NCBI GenBank assembly: GCA_900313005.1
Contig: ONZJ01000002.1
Coordinates: 1,442,996 to 1,506,995, forward strand
Reading direction: 5' to 3'
Length of the DNA stretch: 64,000 nucleotides
Origin: Rhodobacteraceae bacterium EL129
GTDB lineage: Bacteria > Pseudomonadota > Alphaproteobacteria > Rhodobacterales > Rhodobacteraceae
Shown here: positions 54,511 to 63,291 of the stretch, piece after piece
How the letters are laid out: each line of letters opens with the position of its first letter
Position numbering within the stretch: position 1 is the first letter of the stretch
The notes under the pieces: model-generated
Seen by the model: the letters and a program-made list of their open reading frames with translations, nothing else
Database searches by the model: none
What the model was told of the DNA's origin: nothing
Program-made: the position numbers and the translations under genes

Positions 54511-54538
54511 AATATAGGCAGGCCAAGCGGCTTTGCAA
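54511..54538 (-). promoter_or_regulatory. sigma-70 type promoter of ssrA
   Basis: On the minus strand TTGCAA (54533-54538) and TATATT (54511-54516) are 16 bases apart. The expected start of transcription is near 54504, matching the start of the tmRNA precursor. Confidence 0.7.
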
Positions 54539-54609
54539 AGGGGCATAGAGTTGGCATTCTGCCAATAAACCATCGTAAAGTCGCAATTCCCAACAAATGG
54601 AGGTCTCGA

Positions 54610-54963
54610 ATGACCAACATTAAGCGTATAACGGCTAATCTGGCCACCGACGACGTTACGGGTCTGCGCGGATTTTATGTGGAATTATTCAACATGGACG
54701 TGGTGATGGACATAGGCTGGATCACCACGTTGCAGGGGCAGAGCCAAACACCTGTTCAGTTGAGTATTGCATATGAAGGTGGATCAGGCACTCAAGTGCC
54801 GGATTTGTCGATTGAGGTGGATGATATCGACGCTGTTCATTCCAAGGCGCAAGATATGAAATGCGAGATTGTTTACCCTTTGACAGATGAGCCCTGGGGC
54901 GTGCGCAGATTCTACCTCGTCGATCCAATCGGTCGGGTTCTGAACATTCTAGTTCACCTTTAA
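54610..54963 (+). CDS. VOC family protein (glyoxalase/bleomycin-resistance fold)
   Basis: The 117-residue product is a single vicinal-oxygen-chelate domain: ITANLATDDVTGLRGFYVEL, then PDLSIEVDDIDAVHSKAQDM and PWGVRRFYLVDPIGRVLNIL. Substrate and metal use cannot be told. GGAGG lies 8 bases before ATG 54610. It is divergent from ssrA, sharing the promoter gap. Confidence 0.87.
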   Translation: MTNIKRITANLATDDVTGLRGFYVELFNMDVVMDIGWITTLQGQSQTPVQLSIAYEGGSGTQVPDLSIEVDDIDAVHSKAQDMKCEIVYPLTDEPWGVRRFYLVDPIGRVLNILVHL

Positions 54964-55130
54964 TCGGCCGCAGATCATCACATTCGCAATCGAACTGGCC
55001 TTAGGGTATACAACGTTCTGGCCCTATTAAACTCGGGCGTTTGAGCCGAAGAGGGCAGTAGCGCGGCGCAGTGTGATTCTTGTCAGGCTGAGCCGGTATC
55101 CATCCTTGAATTCCGGCTATGGAGGCCCCC

Positions 55131-55517
55131 ATGACAAAGACACTAACCGCCCAAGACCTTGCTGATACATTTGATGCTTTCAACCGTCATGACGTTGATA
55201 GCGTTATGAACCATTTTGCCGATGATTGTGTATTTTATACCGTGGGCGGAGACGAAGTGTTTGGTGCCAAGATCGAAGGCGCGGACTCCATCGCAGCAGC
55301 TTTCTCGGCCGTGTGGGCCGGCATGAAAGATGCACATTGGGATCACCACAGCCACTTTGTTCACGGGGACCGTGCAGTATCCGAGTGGACCTTCTCAGGC
55401 ACAGGTGCTGATGGCATGCGGGTCGAGGCGCAAGGCGCTGATCTGTTTACTTTGCGCGATGGCAAGATCATCGTGAAGCAAGCCCTGCGCAAATCGCGCC
55501 CGCCGTTCAAAGCGTAA
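55131..55517 (+). CDS. SnoaL-like/NTF2 family protein
   Basis: The 128-residue product has the cone-shaped NTF2-like pattern: LADTFDAFNRHDVDSVMNHF, ADDCVFYTVGG, WDHHSHFVHGDRAVSEWTFS and ADLFTLRDGKIIVKQALRK. Members include small isomerases and binding proteins; no role can be given. ATG 55131 has GGAGG 5 bases before it; ATG 55119 overlaps that site and is less likely. It is 33 bases from the oxidase gene and may be in its operon. Confidence 0.82.
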   Translation: MTKTLTAQDLADTFDAFNRHDVDSVMNHFADDCVFYTVGGDEVFGAKIEGADSIAAAFSAVWAGMKDAHWDHHSHFVHGDRAVSEWTFSGTGADGMRVEAQGADLFTLRDGKIIVKQALRKSRPPFKA

Positions 55518-55550
55518 CTTCATCCCTTCTAGAAGGAAGGATCAAGAGCC

Positions 55551-56945
55551 ATGCCCTATAGACCCCGTCACTGGCCGCGCGCCAGCTATGATCCAAAATA
55601 TGACCCGCTGGTGGACGCCGGCCCCGGTCACAACCGGGATCATGCGCCGACCTATTGGATCGGCACAGCAGGCCCTGCGCCTGATGATGACGGGCCAGTG
55701 TCTGAGGACATGGACGTGGATGTGGTGATCATCGGATCGGGCTATACGGGCCTGTCCACCGCGATCCATCTGGCCAAGAACCACGGCATCAAGGCGCATG
55801 TGCTGGAAGCAAACACCGTGGCTTGGGGCTGTTCGACCCGCAATGGTGGGCAGGCGCAGATTTCATCGGGCCGTCTGAAGCGATCGCAGTGGATTCAGCG
55901 TTGGGGCGTGGATACGGCCAAGCTGATGCATCGTGAAGTGTGCGAGGCGTTTGATCTGTTCAACGATCTGATCAACTCGGACGACATAGACTGTGATCCG
56001 CAAACCGGGGGCCACTACTATTTGGCACACCGAGCCAAGGTCATGCCAAACTTGGAAAAAGAAAGCGCGTTGCTGAACGATACCTTTGGGTACAATTCGC
56101 GCATCATCGGCCGGGGCGAGCTGCATGCTGAGCATGTTGGTGATCAAGAAGCGCACGGTGCATTGTGGGAACCTGATGGCACTTCGATCCATGCGGCGAA
56201 ACTGGCATTCAGCTATTTAAAGCTGGCGCGCAAGTTGGGGGCGAAAGTGCACACAGCCAGCCCGGTGATGGGCTGGAAAGTTGTGGATGGTGTGCATCAC
56301 CTGACCACACCGGGTGGCACCGTGCGTGCGCGGGCTGTGGCGCTGGCGACAGCTGGATACACGCCGCCCGGATTGGATAACCGCACCAAGCATAGGTTGA
56401 TGCCGATCCTGTCAAACTCTATCGTAACGCGGCCCTTGGATGACGATGAACTGGAGGCCTGCGGTATCAAGACCAAGTCACCTTTGACCGATACTCGCAC
56501 CTTGCGGCATTACTATCGCTTGCTGCCCGATAACCGCATGCAGATTGGCTCGCGCTCGGCGGTCACTGGCCGTGATGCGGAGAACCCGAAACACCTGGCG
56601 TTATTGCGCAAAGGCCTGCATCGCAAGTTTCCAGCGCTCACTGACATTGATTTGGATTACTCATGGTGGGGCTGGGTCGATGTCAGCCACGACATGATGC
56701 CGCGCGTGTTCCAGCCCGATCCTGATCGCACGGTCTATTACGCGATGGGCTATGGCGGCAATGGTGTGATGTATTCCGCGCAAGCTGGGATGCGGTTGGC
56801 ACAGATTGTCGCCGGTCAGAAGATCGAGGTTGATCTGCCGATTTTTACCTCGGCACTTCCCAGTCACGGTATCCTGACGCCCTTCCGCCGGATGGGGCAG
56901 CGGATGATGTATCACTACTATTACGCCAAAGACGAAATCCTGTAA
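55551..56945 (+). CDS. FAD-dependent oxidoreductase, PuuB-like
   Basis: The 464-residue flavoenzyme of the DAO family has the FAD-binding motif VDVVIIGSGYTGLSTAIHLAKN near residue 60, the AWGCSTRNGGQAQISSGRLK segment that marks gamma-glutamylputrescine oxidase-like proteins, and the C-terminal YYAMGYGGNGVMYSAQAGMR flavin contact. It probably oxidises an amine or amino-acid derivative. A cupin gene follows within 11 bases, a pairing common with this enzyme type. The exact substrate is not shown by the sequence. AGAAGGAAGG lies before ATG 55551. Confidence 0.88.
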   Translation: MPYRPRHWPRASYDPKYDPLVDAGPGHNRDHAPTYWIGTAGPAPDDDGPVSEDMDVDVVIIGSGYTGLSTAIHLAKNHGIKAHVLEANTVAWGCSTRNGGQAQISSGRLKRSQWIQRWGVDTAKLMHREVCEAFDLFNDLINSDDIDCDPQTGGHYYLAHRAKVMPNLEKESALLNDTFGYNSRIIGRGELHAEHVGDQEAHGALWEPDGTSIHAAKLAFSYLKLARKLGAKVHTASPVMGWKVVDGVHHLTTPGGTVRARAVALATAGYTPPGLDNRTKHRLMPILSNSIVTRPLDDDELEACGIKTKSPLTDTRTLRHYYRLLPDNRMQIGSRSAVTGRDAENPKHLALLRKGLHRKFPALTDIDLDYSWWGWVDVSHDMMPRVFQPDPDRTVYYAMGYGGNGVMYSAQAGMRLAQIVAGQKIEVDLPIFTSALPSHGILTPFRRMGQRMMYHYYYAKDEIL

Positions 56946-56955
56946 GGACATGGAC

Positions 56956-57324
56956 ATGAGTACGCCTGTCATCAACTTCTCCTCCAACCCCGGCACGCCC
57001 GGCAAACGCCGTCTGGCCGATCTGCCAGACCGTGTGGTTGAAGGCGATCCACATCACGACACGATCTCGCATTTCGTGTCACCTGATGGGGGTACCTTGG
57101 CCGGGGTCTGGACCTCGACACCGGGCAAATGGCATGCCTTCACCGACCGGGACGAGTTTTGCTATATCGTGTCGGGGCATGTGGAGCTGATCTCGGACAC
57201 TGGCGAGGTGCAGAGCTTTCGCCCGGGCGATGCGTTTTTGATCCCCAATGGGTTCCGCGGATTCTGGAATGTGATCGAGACCACAACCAAGCACTATGTG
57301 ATCCGCGACTATGCCGCCACGTAA
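56956..57324 (+). CDS. cupin domain protein
   Basis: The 122-residue product is a single cupin of the Cupin_3 (DUF861) type, with DEFCYIVSGHVELISDTGE and FRPGDAFLIPNGFRGFWNVI. Such proteins next to amine oxidases are small partners of unknown action. ATG 56956 is preferred because AAGGA lies 7 bases upstream; ATG 56950 is too close to it. Confidence 0.85.
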   Translation: MSTPVINFSSNPGTPGKRRLADLPDRVVEGDPHHDTISHFVSPDGGTLAGVWTSTPGKWHAFTDRDEFCYIVSGHVELISDTGEVQSFRPGDAFLIPNGFRGFWNVIETTTKHYVIRDYAAT

Positions 57325-57385
57325 CCTATAGGCAGGATGGCTCTGGTCGACCTAAGATGTTTTTTAACCCTAGGGAGGACGTATC

Positions 57386-57748
57386 ATGGGCATTCTGACC
57401 ACCATTCTAATCCTGGTCATCGCGGCTCTGCATTTCTACATCCTGTGGTTTGAGATGTTCGCCTGGGAGACCAAGGGGCCCAAAGTGTTCCGCTCGTTTG
57501 AGGCGGAGATGTTTCCCAAGACCAAAGTCATGGCCGCCAATCAGGGGCTGTACAACGGTTTTCTGGCGGTAGGGCTCTTGTGGTCCGTGCTAATCCGTGA
57601 TCCCGCGTGGTCGCAGAACGTGGCGCTGTTCTTTTTGGGCTGTGTGTTTGTGGCGGGTGTCTATGGGGCGATGACGGCCAGCAAGCGTATCCTCTATGTG
57701 CAAGCCCTGCCAGCAGGGGTGGCGCTATTGCTGGTGTTGATCGGCTGA
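57386..57748 (+). CDS. DUF1304 membrane protein
   Basis: The 120-residue product has four hydrophobic helices and the family pattern ALHFYILWFEMFAWETKGPK and AANQGLYNGFLAVGLLWSVL. It is a small inner-membrane protein without known function. GGGAGGA lies about 9 bases before ATG 57386. It follows the cupin gene by 61 bases. Confidence 0.92.
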   Translation: MGILTTILILVIAALHFYILWFEMFAWETKGPKVFRSFEAEMFPKTKVMAANQGLYNGFLAVGLLWSVLIRDPAWSQNVALFFLGCVFVAGVYGAMTASKRILYVQALPAGVALLLVLIG

Positions 57749-57778
57749 TGTGCGCACCTGGCTGGATTGGGCCGCCGC

Positions 57779-58078
57779 CTATCTTACTGCGATGATCTCG
57801 TCCATTTTTGACCAAGCACATTGATTGAGCCCACGGGCCTCAGCGACCAGCACACCGCTTCCATCTGATCCCTCTACATACAGCAGCCCGTTGCGCGATT
57901 TCAGTTTATGAAGATGCAGCCAATGCGCGACGTAGGTGCCTTCGGCACATTCTACAAACGCCGCTCTCTGCTCGTCTTGCGAGAGTGTACGCCTGGCGTC
58001 GAATGTCGTGGTATCTTCACAGGCCACGACCAAGGTGGCGAGTACAGTGGCGGATATAAAACGGATGCAATACTTCAT
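57779..58078 (-). CDS. small predicted lipoprotein, function unknown
   Basis: The 99-residue product starts MKYCIRFISATVLATLVVAC, a lipoprotein signal with the lipid cysteine at residue 20. Two further cysteines (FVECAEGTY, GLNQCAWSK) may pair in the periplasm. I recognise no family. The in-frame extension up to 58204 is probably not translated because it would bury the signal peptide. It is convergent with DUF1304. Confidence 0.65.
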   Translation of the reverse strand: MKYCIRFISATVLATLVVACEDTTTFDARRTLSQDEQRAAFVECAEGTYVAHWLHLHKLKSRNGLLYVEGSDGSGVLVAEARGLNQCAWSKMDEIIAVR

Positions 58079-58230
58079 GCAGTTTTCCTTGCGACATACC
58101 ACGCATACATACCGCATCTTCACACCAATACCACAATCCTGCGGGTCTAAATCCTGTTCATCGGACCTGAAGATCAGCAGGGACGAGACCATAAACAGGT
58201 GCATAGATTGGTGACGTCACTCGCTTCAAA

Positions 58231-58262
58231 GAAAAACGGCGCCGGAAATCCCGGCGCCGTTT
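58231..58262 (-). terminator. terminator after BCCT transporter
   Basis: A perfect 12-bp stem (AAACGGCGCCGG at 58234-58245 and its complement at 58251-58262) closes a 5-base loop. On the minus strand the stem runs into a run of five T. It lies 26 bases beyond the transporter stop codon. Confidence 0.9.
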
Positions 58263-58287
58263 CTTCATTTCAGTGGTGATTCAGTGA

Positions 58288-60111
58288 TCACTCCGCTGGT
58301 TCAGCGACGCCTTGCTTCGCGCGCTTGCCATCGTTGTAAAGCGCTTTGGCCAGTGACACACACATCAGACCCATCACCATGGTAAAGGGCAGGGCCCCGA
58401 TGATCATCGCGTTTTTCAGCGCGTCCATCGGGTTGTTGTCGCCTGCCGCCAGGATCAGCGTGCCGATCACAGCGGTCAGGATCAGACCCCAGATGATCTT
58501 GTGCTTGTTGCCAACCGTGGTGTCGCCACCTGACATGATGGTGTTCATCACCAGAATGCCCGAGTCAGCGGAAGTCACCAGGAAGGTCATGATCAGGATC
58601 ACACACATAACGGTCAGACCGCTCAGCATGCCACCTTCGATCATCTGACCGAGTGTTGCAAAGAGTTGGTTGGTCTGGCTGGCACCGGTGATGGCACCGG
58701 CGGCATCGCCTGTCAGTTCCAGATCAATCGCTGTACCGCCAAGGATGGTCATCCATGCGAAACATACCAAGGCAGGTGCGATAACGCAGCCTAGGATGAA
58801 TTCACGGACGGTGCGACCTTTGGAGATACGTGCCAGGAACAAGCCTACGAAAGGCGAGAAGGCAATCCACCAAGCCCAGTAGAACGTGGTCCAGCCCGCT
58901 TGCCAACCAAACTGACGTCCACCTTCACCAGCCGCATAGGCCGCCATCAGGGTTTCGTCGTCCAGTTCTGCAGCAGCGCCTTCCAGCCCACCTTTGAACC
59001 CATCGAAGCTGCCCCATGCGTTGGTGGCACCACCGATCAGATCATCTGCCAAGGGCTTCGCTGCCTCAGGCAGTGCAGCTGCAAAATCAGCGGCCGACTG
59101 AGGACCGTATGAGCCGAAGCTGAGCGACACGAAGTTGATGATGTAGTCGATGAAGGCCGAGCCATATGTGCTCATAGCAAAGCCGAAGGATCCGAAGAAC
59201 ACGAAAGTGAACAATAGGATCAACGACAGAACCAGATTGAGGTTCGACAGGTATTTAACACCACGACCAACACCCGACACAGCCGAGATGATCGACAGAC
59301 CCATGATCACCATCAGACCGGCAACCAGACCCACTTTGCTTGGGGTGGGAGGCTCGCCTTCGGTGATGTTCATCAACCAGTCCATGCCAGAGATGTTGTA
59401 GAGGCCATCGATAAACTGGCTGACACCGAAACCGATGGTTACGGAGACACCCAGGATGGTGGCAACAACGCCCAGCACGTCAACAATGTGACCGACAAAG
59501 CCGTTGACCATTTTCCCCAGAAGCGGCGTCAGTGCCGTCCGGATGGTCAGTGGCATGTCGCGGGTATAGGCGAAATACGCCAGGCTCAGGCCCGTAACAA
59601 CGTAGATCGACCAGGCGTGGAAGCCGTAGTGCAGGAAGGTATAGCGGTAGGCTGCCTGAACACCTTCTTCTGTTTTACCGGCGACATCGCCTGCCAAAAC
59701 GACAGGGTTTGATCCCCACAGGCCTAGTGGTTCCGCTGTGGCGAAAACCATCAGCCCCACACCCAGACCAGCACCGAACATCATGGAAAACCATGAGAAG
59801 TTCGAAAACTCAGGCGCTTCACCGGGCGTGCCCATAACTTTGCCACCTGATTGCGGCAGTAGAGCGATGACGAAGAGGAAGAAGGCAAAGAAGCCTACGA
59901 TGATGATGTAGAATTGGTTGAAGCCTTCCAGCAGCGACCAGTTCCAGCTGCCCAGAGTGCTGTTGGCATTTGCAGGCCAAACGAGTGCCCAAAGCACCAG
60001 TGCGACCATTATGCCTTTGGAGATCAGGGCAATCGGGAGGCTGTTGTCTTTGTAAAAGCCGTCCGGTTGCTTGGAAATCTCCACATCCGTGAATGGAGGT
60101 TTAATACTCAT
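58288..60111 (-). CDS. BCCT family transporter (betaine/choline/carnitine type)
   Basis: The 607-residue membrane protein has twelve helices and the BCCT signatures FGAGLGVGLMVFATAEPLGL (the glycine-rich segment of the third helix), YGFHAWSIYVVTGLSLAYFA and TFYWAWWIAFSPFVGLFLAR (the substrate-box tryptophans). An unusual soluble loop of about 70 residues sits near 335-405 (FAAALPEAAKPLADDLIGGA). It imports compatible solutes or related quaternary compounds with sodium or protons; glycine betaine or DMSP is likely in a marine bacterium. It is a single gene with its own terminator. Confidence 0.92.
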   Translation of the reverse strand: MSIKPPFTDVEISKQPDGFYKDNSLPIALISKGIMVALVLWALVWPANANSTLGSWNWSLLEGFNQFYIIIVGFFAFFLFVIALLPQSGGKVMGTPGEAPEFSNFSWFSMMFGAGLGVGLMVFATAEPLGLWGSNPVVLAGDVAGKTEEGVQAAYRYTFLHYGFHAWSIYVVTGLSLAYFAYTRDMPLTIRTALTPLLGKMVNGFVGHIVDVLGVVATILGVSVTIGFGVSQFIDGLYNISGMDWLMNITEGEPPTPSKVGLVAGLMVIMGLSIISAVSGVGRGVKYLSNLNLVLSLILLFTFVFFGSFGFAMSTYGSAFIDYIINFVSLSFGSYGPQSAADFAAALPEAAKPLADDLIGGATNAWGSFDGFKGGLEGAAAELDDETLMAAYAAGEGGRQFGWQAGWTTFYWAWWIAFSPFVGLFLARISKGRTVREFILGCVIAPALVCFAWMTILGGTAIDLELTGDAAGAITGASQTNQLFATLGQMIEGGMLSGLTVMCVILIMTFLVTSADSGILVMNTIMSGGDTTVGNKHKIIWGLILTAVIGTLILAAGDNNPMDALKNAMIIGALPFTMVMGLMCVSLAKALYNDGKRAKQGVAEPAE

Positions 60112-60344
60112 GTTGTGTCCCTTTTTTCGTGTCAGATATGGGGCAACGCAACACGTTCTTTCGCGTGTGTTCGCGTCACAAAGGATAGCATCTTTGGCAG
60201 TTCGGCCCCCATTCGCGACAATTTCTCACAGGCGCGCGGGTTCATGTAGGGAATTTTGCGGCACCCTCTGCATTGAACGCGACTTGCCTCTTTAATTCAA
60301 TCTTAAATAAATTGAAATTAATTCACTTTAACTTAACTTGTGTC

Positions 60345-60391
60345 ATCTTGGTAAATCTTGTTTCCTCCTGAGCGGACAGAGTTACCAAGAT
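60345..60391. repeat. 10-bp inverted repeat in leader of class V aminotransferase gene
   Basis: ATCTTGGTAA (60345-60354) and TTACCAAGAT (60382-60391) are exact complements, 27 bases apart. The right arm ends 18 bases before the ATG at 60410. It could be a paired operator for a dimeric regulator or a hairpin in the mRNA leader near the ribosome site (CAGGAG). Confidence 0.6.
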
Positions 60392-60409
60392 ATGCAGGAG
60401 CAATAGGTT

Positions 60410-61636
60410 ATGTCGAAATCACTGGATGTTGAATGGGTCAGATCGCAGTTTCCGGCCTTTCAGGAACCGAGTTTGGCGGGGCAGGCCTTTTTCGAGAACG
60501 CAGGCGGGTCCTATACCTGTGCGCCGGTGATTAACCGGCTGACGCGGTTTTACACGCAGCGCAAGGTGCAGCCCTATGCGCCTTATGAGGCCTCGACCCT
60601 TGGCGGTGAGGAGATGGATGAGGCCCGCAGGCGCCTGGCCGCAGTTCTGGGGGTTGAGATGGACGAATTAAGCTTTGGCCCCTCCACCACGCAGAATACC
60701 TATGTTCTGGCGCAGGCGTTTCGGCAGTTCCTGCAACCCGGCGAGGCGATCATCGTCACCAATCAAGATCACGAGGCCAACTCCGGTCCGTGGCGTCGGC
60801 TGGCAGATGCAGATATTGACGTGCGGGAATGGAAGATTGATCCAGACACGGGGCACCTGCCGCTTGAGGCTTTGGATGATCTGCTGGACGACACCGTGCG
60901 ACTGGTTTGCTTTCCGCATTGCTCGAATATTGTGGGTGAGATCAACCCGGTGATTGAAATTACCGCACGCGCCCATGCGGCAGGGGCCTTTGTCTGTGTC
61001 GACGGCGTGTCCTACGCGCCGCACGGATTGCCCAACGTGGGGCACATGGGCCCGGATATCTATCTCTTTTCCAGCTATAAAACTTATGGCCCGCATCAGG
61101 GCATCATGATTATGCGGCGCGATTTGGGGATGCTCCTGCCCAATCAGGGGCATTATTTCAACGAAGGCTCGCTCTACAAGCGTTTCACACCTGCAGGACC
61201 GGATCACGCGCAGGTAGCCGCATCCGCGGGTATGGTGGATTACATCGACGCGCTGGCCGCGCACCACGGGATCGAAGCCGATGAAACAGGCCGCGGAAAG
61301 GCGGCCCATGATCTGATGCGTGCCCATGAGGTGGCCGTGTTACAGCCCTTGTTGGATGATCTAAAGGCGCGCAATTCCGTGCGCTTGCTTGGGCCAGACG
61401 AAGCCGGGAAACGCGCCCCCACGGTTGCCGTGGCGCTGAACCGTCCTGGAGAAGAGGTCGCGCGGGAGCTGGCAGCGCATGGGATCATGGCGGGTGGTGG
61501 TGATTTCTACGGAGTGCGGCCCTTGGCTGCGATGGGGGTGGATACGGACAAAGGCGTGCTGCGCATGTCGTTTGTTCACTACACCTCTGAGGCGGAAATT
61601 GCACAGCTGCAAAACGCGCTTGAGGCGGTTCTTTGA
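60410..61636 (+). CDS. class V PLP-dependent aminotransferase, cysteine desulfurase-like
   Basis: The 408-residue enzyme has the class V fold: FFENAGGSYTCAPVINRLTR, FGPSTTQNTYVLAQAF, the NQDHEANSGPWRRLAD segment seen in NifS/Csd-like proteins, VCVDGVSYAPHGLPNVGHMG, and PLP lysine Lys224 in SSYKTYGPHQG. It could be a selenocysteine lyase/desulfurase-like or isopenicillin-epimerase-like protein; no cysteine loop characteristic of NifS is clear. It starts near an inverted repeat and is followed by the photolyase gene after 108 bases. Confidence 0.86.
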   Translation: MSKSLDVEWVRSQFPAFQEPSLAGQAFFENAGGSYTCAPVINRLTRFYTQRKVQPYAPYEASTLGGEEMDEARRRLAAVLGVEMDELSFGPSTTQNTYVLAQAFRQFLQPGEAIIVTNQDHEANSGPWRRLADADIDVREWKIDPDTGHLPLEALDDLLDDTVRLVCFPHCSNIVGEINPVIEITARAHAAGAFVCVDGVSYAPHGLPNVGHMGPDIYLFSSYKTYGPHQGIMIMRRDLGMLLPNQGHYFNEGSLYKRFTPAGPDHAQVAASAGMVDYIDALAAHHGIEADETGRGKAAHDLMRAHEVAVLQPLLDDLKARNSVRLLGPDEAGKRAPTVAVALNRPGEEVARELAAHGIMAGGGDFYGVRPLAAMGVDTDKGVLRMSFVHYTSEAEIAQLQNALEAVL

Positions 61637-61744
61637 GGAAGACCTGCGGGGCGATCTCATTTTCTTGCAAGAAAGTGACAAGAAAATTCGAATTTTCTTG
61701 GCCGCGCCTTATCTGACCGTGGAGACCGACATCAAGAGGCCCGC

Positions 61745-63166
61745 ATGACTGATACTTCCTCCGCGCTTCTCTGGCTGCGCCGTGATCTGCGTTTGTGTGA
61801 CAATGAAGCTCTGAGTGCTGCCATTGCCGAAGGGGGGCCGGTGATCCCTGTCTTCATCTTTGACGACAGCATCACATCATTGGGGGCGGCCACAAAGTGG
61901 CGCTTGGGATTGTCGCTGGCAGATCTGGCCAGGCGGTTGGAGGCGATGGGCAGTCGCCTGATCCTGCGCCGCGGCCCGGCACAGCAGGTGCTGGAGGCGA
62001 TGGTCGACGAGACCTGTGCAGCCGCCGTACATTGGTCGCGCCTTTATGAGCCGCAAGCGATCGAGCGGGACACGCGCATCAAGGAGACTCTGAAGGGCAG
62101 AGGCGTGACCGCGGTGAGCCACATCGGCCATGTCCTTTTTGAACCCTGGACGGTTGAGACCAAAACAGGCGGGTTCTACCGGGTCTATTCCCCGATGTGG
62201 CGTGCCGTGAAAGATCGCGATGTCCCGGCGTGTTTGCCCGCGCCATCAGTCATTCCGGCACCAGAGAGCTGGCCCGCGAGCGACCGGTTGGAAGATTGGA
62301 ACATGGGGGCCGCCATGCGCCGCGGGGCTGAGGTGTGCCTGCCGCACCAACGAGTTGGCGAAGAGGCCGCGATGACGCGGATGCACTGCTTCACCCAAGG
62401 AGCTATTGACGCCTACAAGGACGACCGGAACCTTCCTGGGTTGGATGCCACGTCGGGCATGTCGGAAAACCTCACCTATGGTGAAATTTCACCACGCCAG
62501 TGTTGGCATGCGGGACAAGCGGCTATGGCGCGTGGGGCTGGGGGCGCCGAGCATTGGCTGAAAGAACTGGTCTGGCGCGAGTTCGCCACGCATTTGGTTT
62601 ATCACACGCCTCATATTTTGACCGACAACTGGCGCAGGGAGTGGACCGCCTTTCCGTGGTCCGACGACGAAGACACAGCGGAAGTGATCGCCTGGAAACA
62701 AGGTCGCACCGGCGTGCCTTTCGTGGATGCCGCCATGCGCGAGATGTATGTCACCGGAAAGATGCACAACCGGGCGCGGATGATCGTGGGCTCGTATTTG
62801 TGCAAACATTTGATGGTGCATTGGCGCATCGGTCAGCGGTGGTTTGATGACTGCCTGACCGATTGGGATGCGGCTTCGAACGCTATGGGATGGCAATGGA
62901 CTGCAGGCTCGGGCCCCGATGCTGCGCCGTATTTTCGCGTGTTCAACCCTGAAACCCAGCTTGTGAAGTTTGATCCTAAACATCTCTATCCCAATGCATG
63001 GATCGCAGAGGGCCGCGCAGCCCCATCCAAAACAGCCTTGTCTTACTTTGATGCGATCCCTCTTAGCTGGGGTCTCAGCCCGCAGGATCCATACCCTGAA
63101 CCGCTGATTGATTTAGCGCTGGGGCGGGAGCGGGCGCTTGAAGCCTATAAATCCAGGGGCTTCTGA
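61745..63166 (+). CDS. phr: deoxyribodipyrimidine photolyase
   Basis: The 473-residue enzyme repairs UV pyrimidine dimers with light. The N-terminal antenna domain starts LLWLRRDLRLCDNEALSAAI; the FAD domain has ENLTYGEISPRQCW, WLKELVWREFATHLVYHTPH, RTGVPFVDAAMREMYVTGKM and NAMGWQWTAGSGPDAAPYFR. The tryptophans of the electron-transfer chain are in the expected segments. The length is normal for class I CPD photolyases. Confidence 0.95.
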   Translation: MTDTSSALLWLRRDLRLCDNEALSAAIAEGGPVIPVFIFDDSITSLGAATKWRLGLSLADLARRLEAMGSRLILRRGPAQQVLEAMVDETCAAAVHWSRLYEPQAIERDTRIKETLKGRGVTAVSHIGHVLFEPWTVETKTGGFYRVYSPMWRAVKDRDVPACLPAPSVIPAPESWPASDRLEDWNMGAAMRRGAEVCLPHQRVGEEAAMTRMHCFTQGAIDAYKDDRNLPGLDATSGMSENLTYGEISPRQCWHAGQAAMARGAGGAEHWLKELVWREFATHLVYHTPHILTDNWRREWTAFPWSDDEDTAEVIAWKQGRTGVPFVDAAMREMYVTGKMHNRARMIVGSYLCKHLMVHWRIGQRWFDDCLTDWDAASNAMGWQWTAGSGPDAAPYFRVFNPETQLVKFDPKHLYPNAWIAEGRAAPSKTALSYFDAIPLSWGLSPQDPYPEPLIDLALGRERALEAYKSRGF

Positions 63167-63291
63167 AACGACTGCATCGTTGCCGCGTGTATTGAGCAGG
63201 TGTTGCTAGGTTTAGACGTCGCCACCACAAAATTCTTGCCCGAGCGTATGCATCATCCTAGCTTTGGTCAAAAGTTAACGAGGGGACAGGC

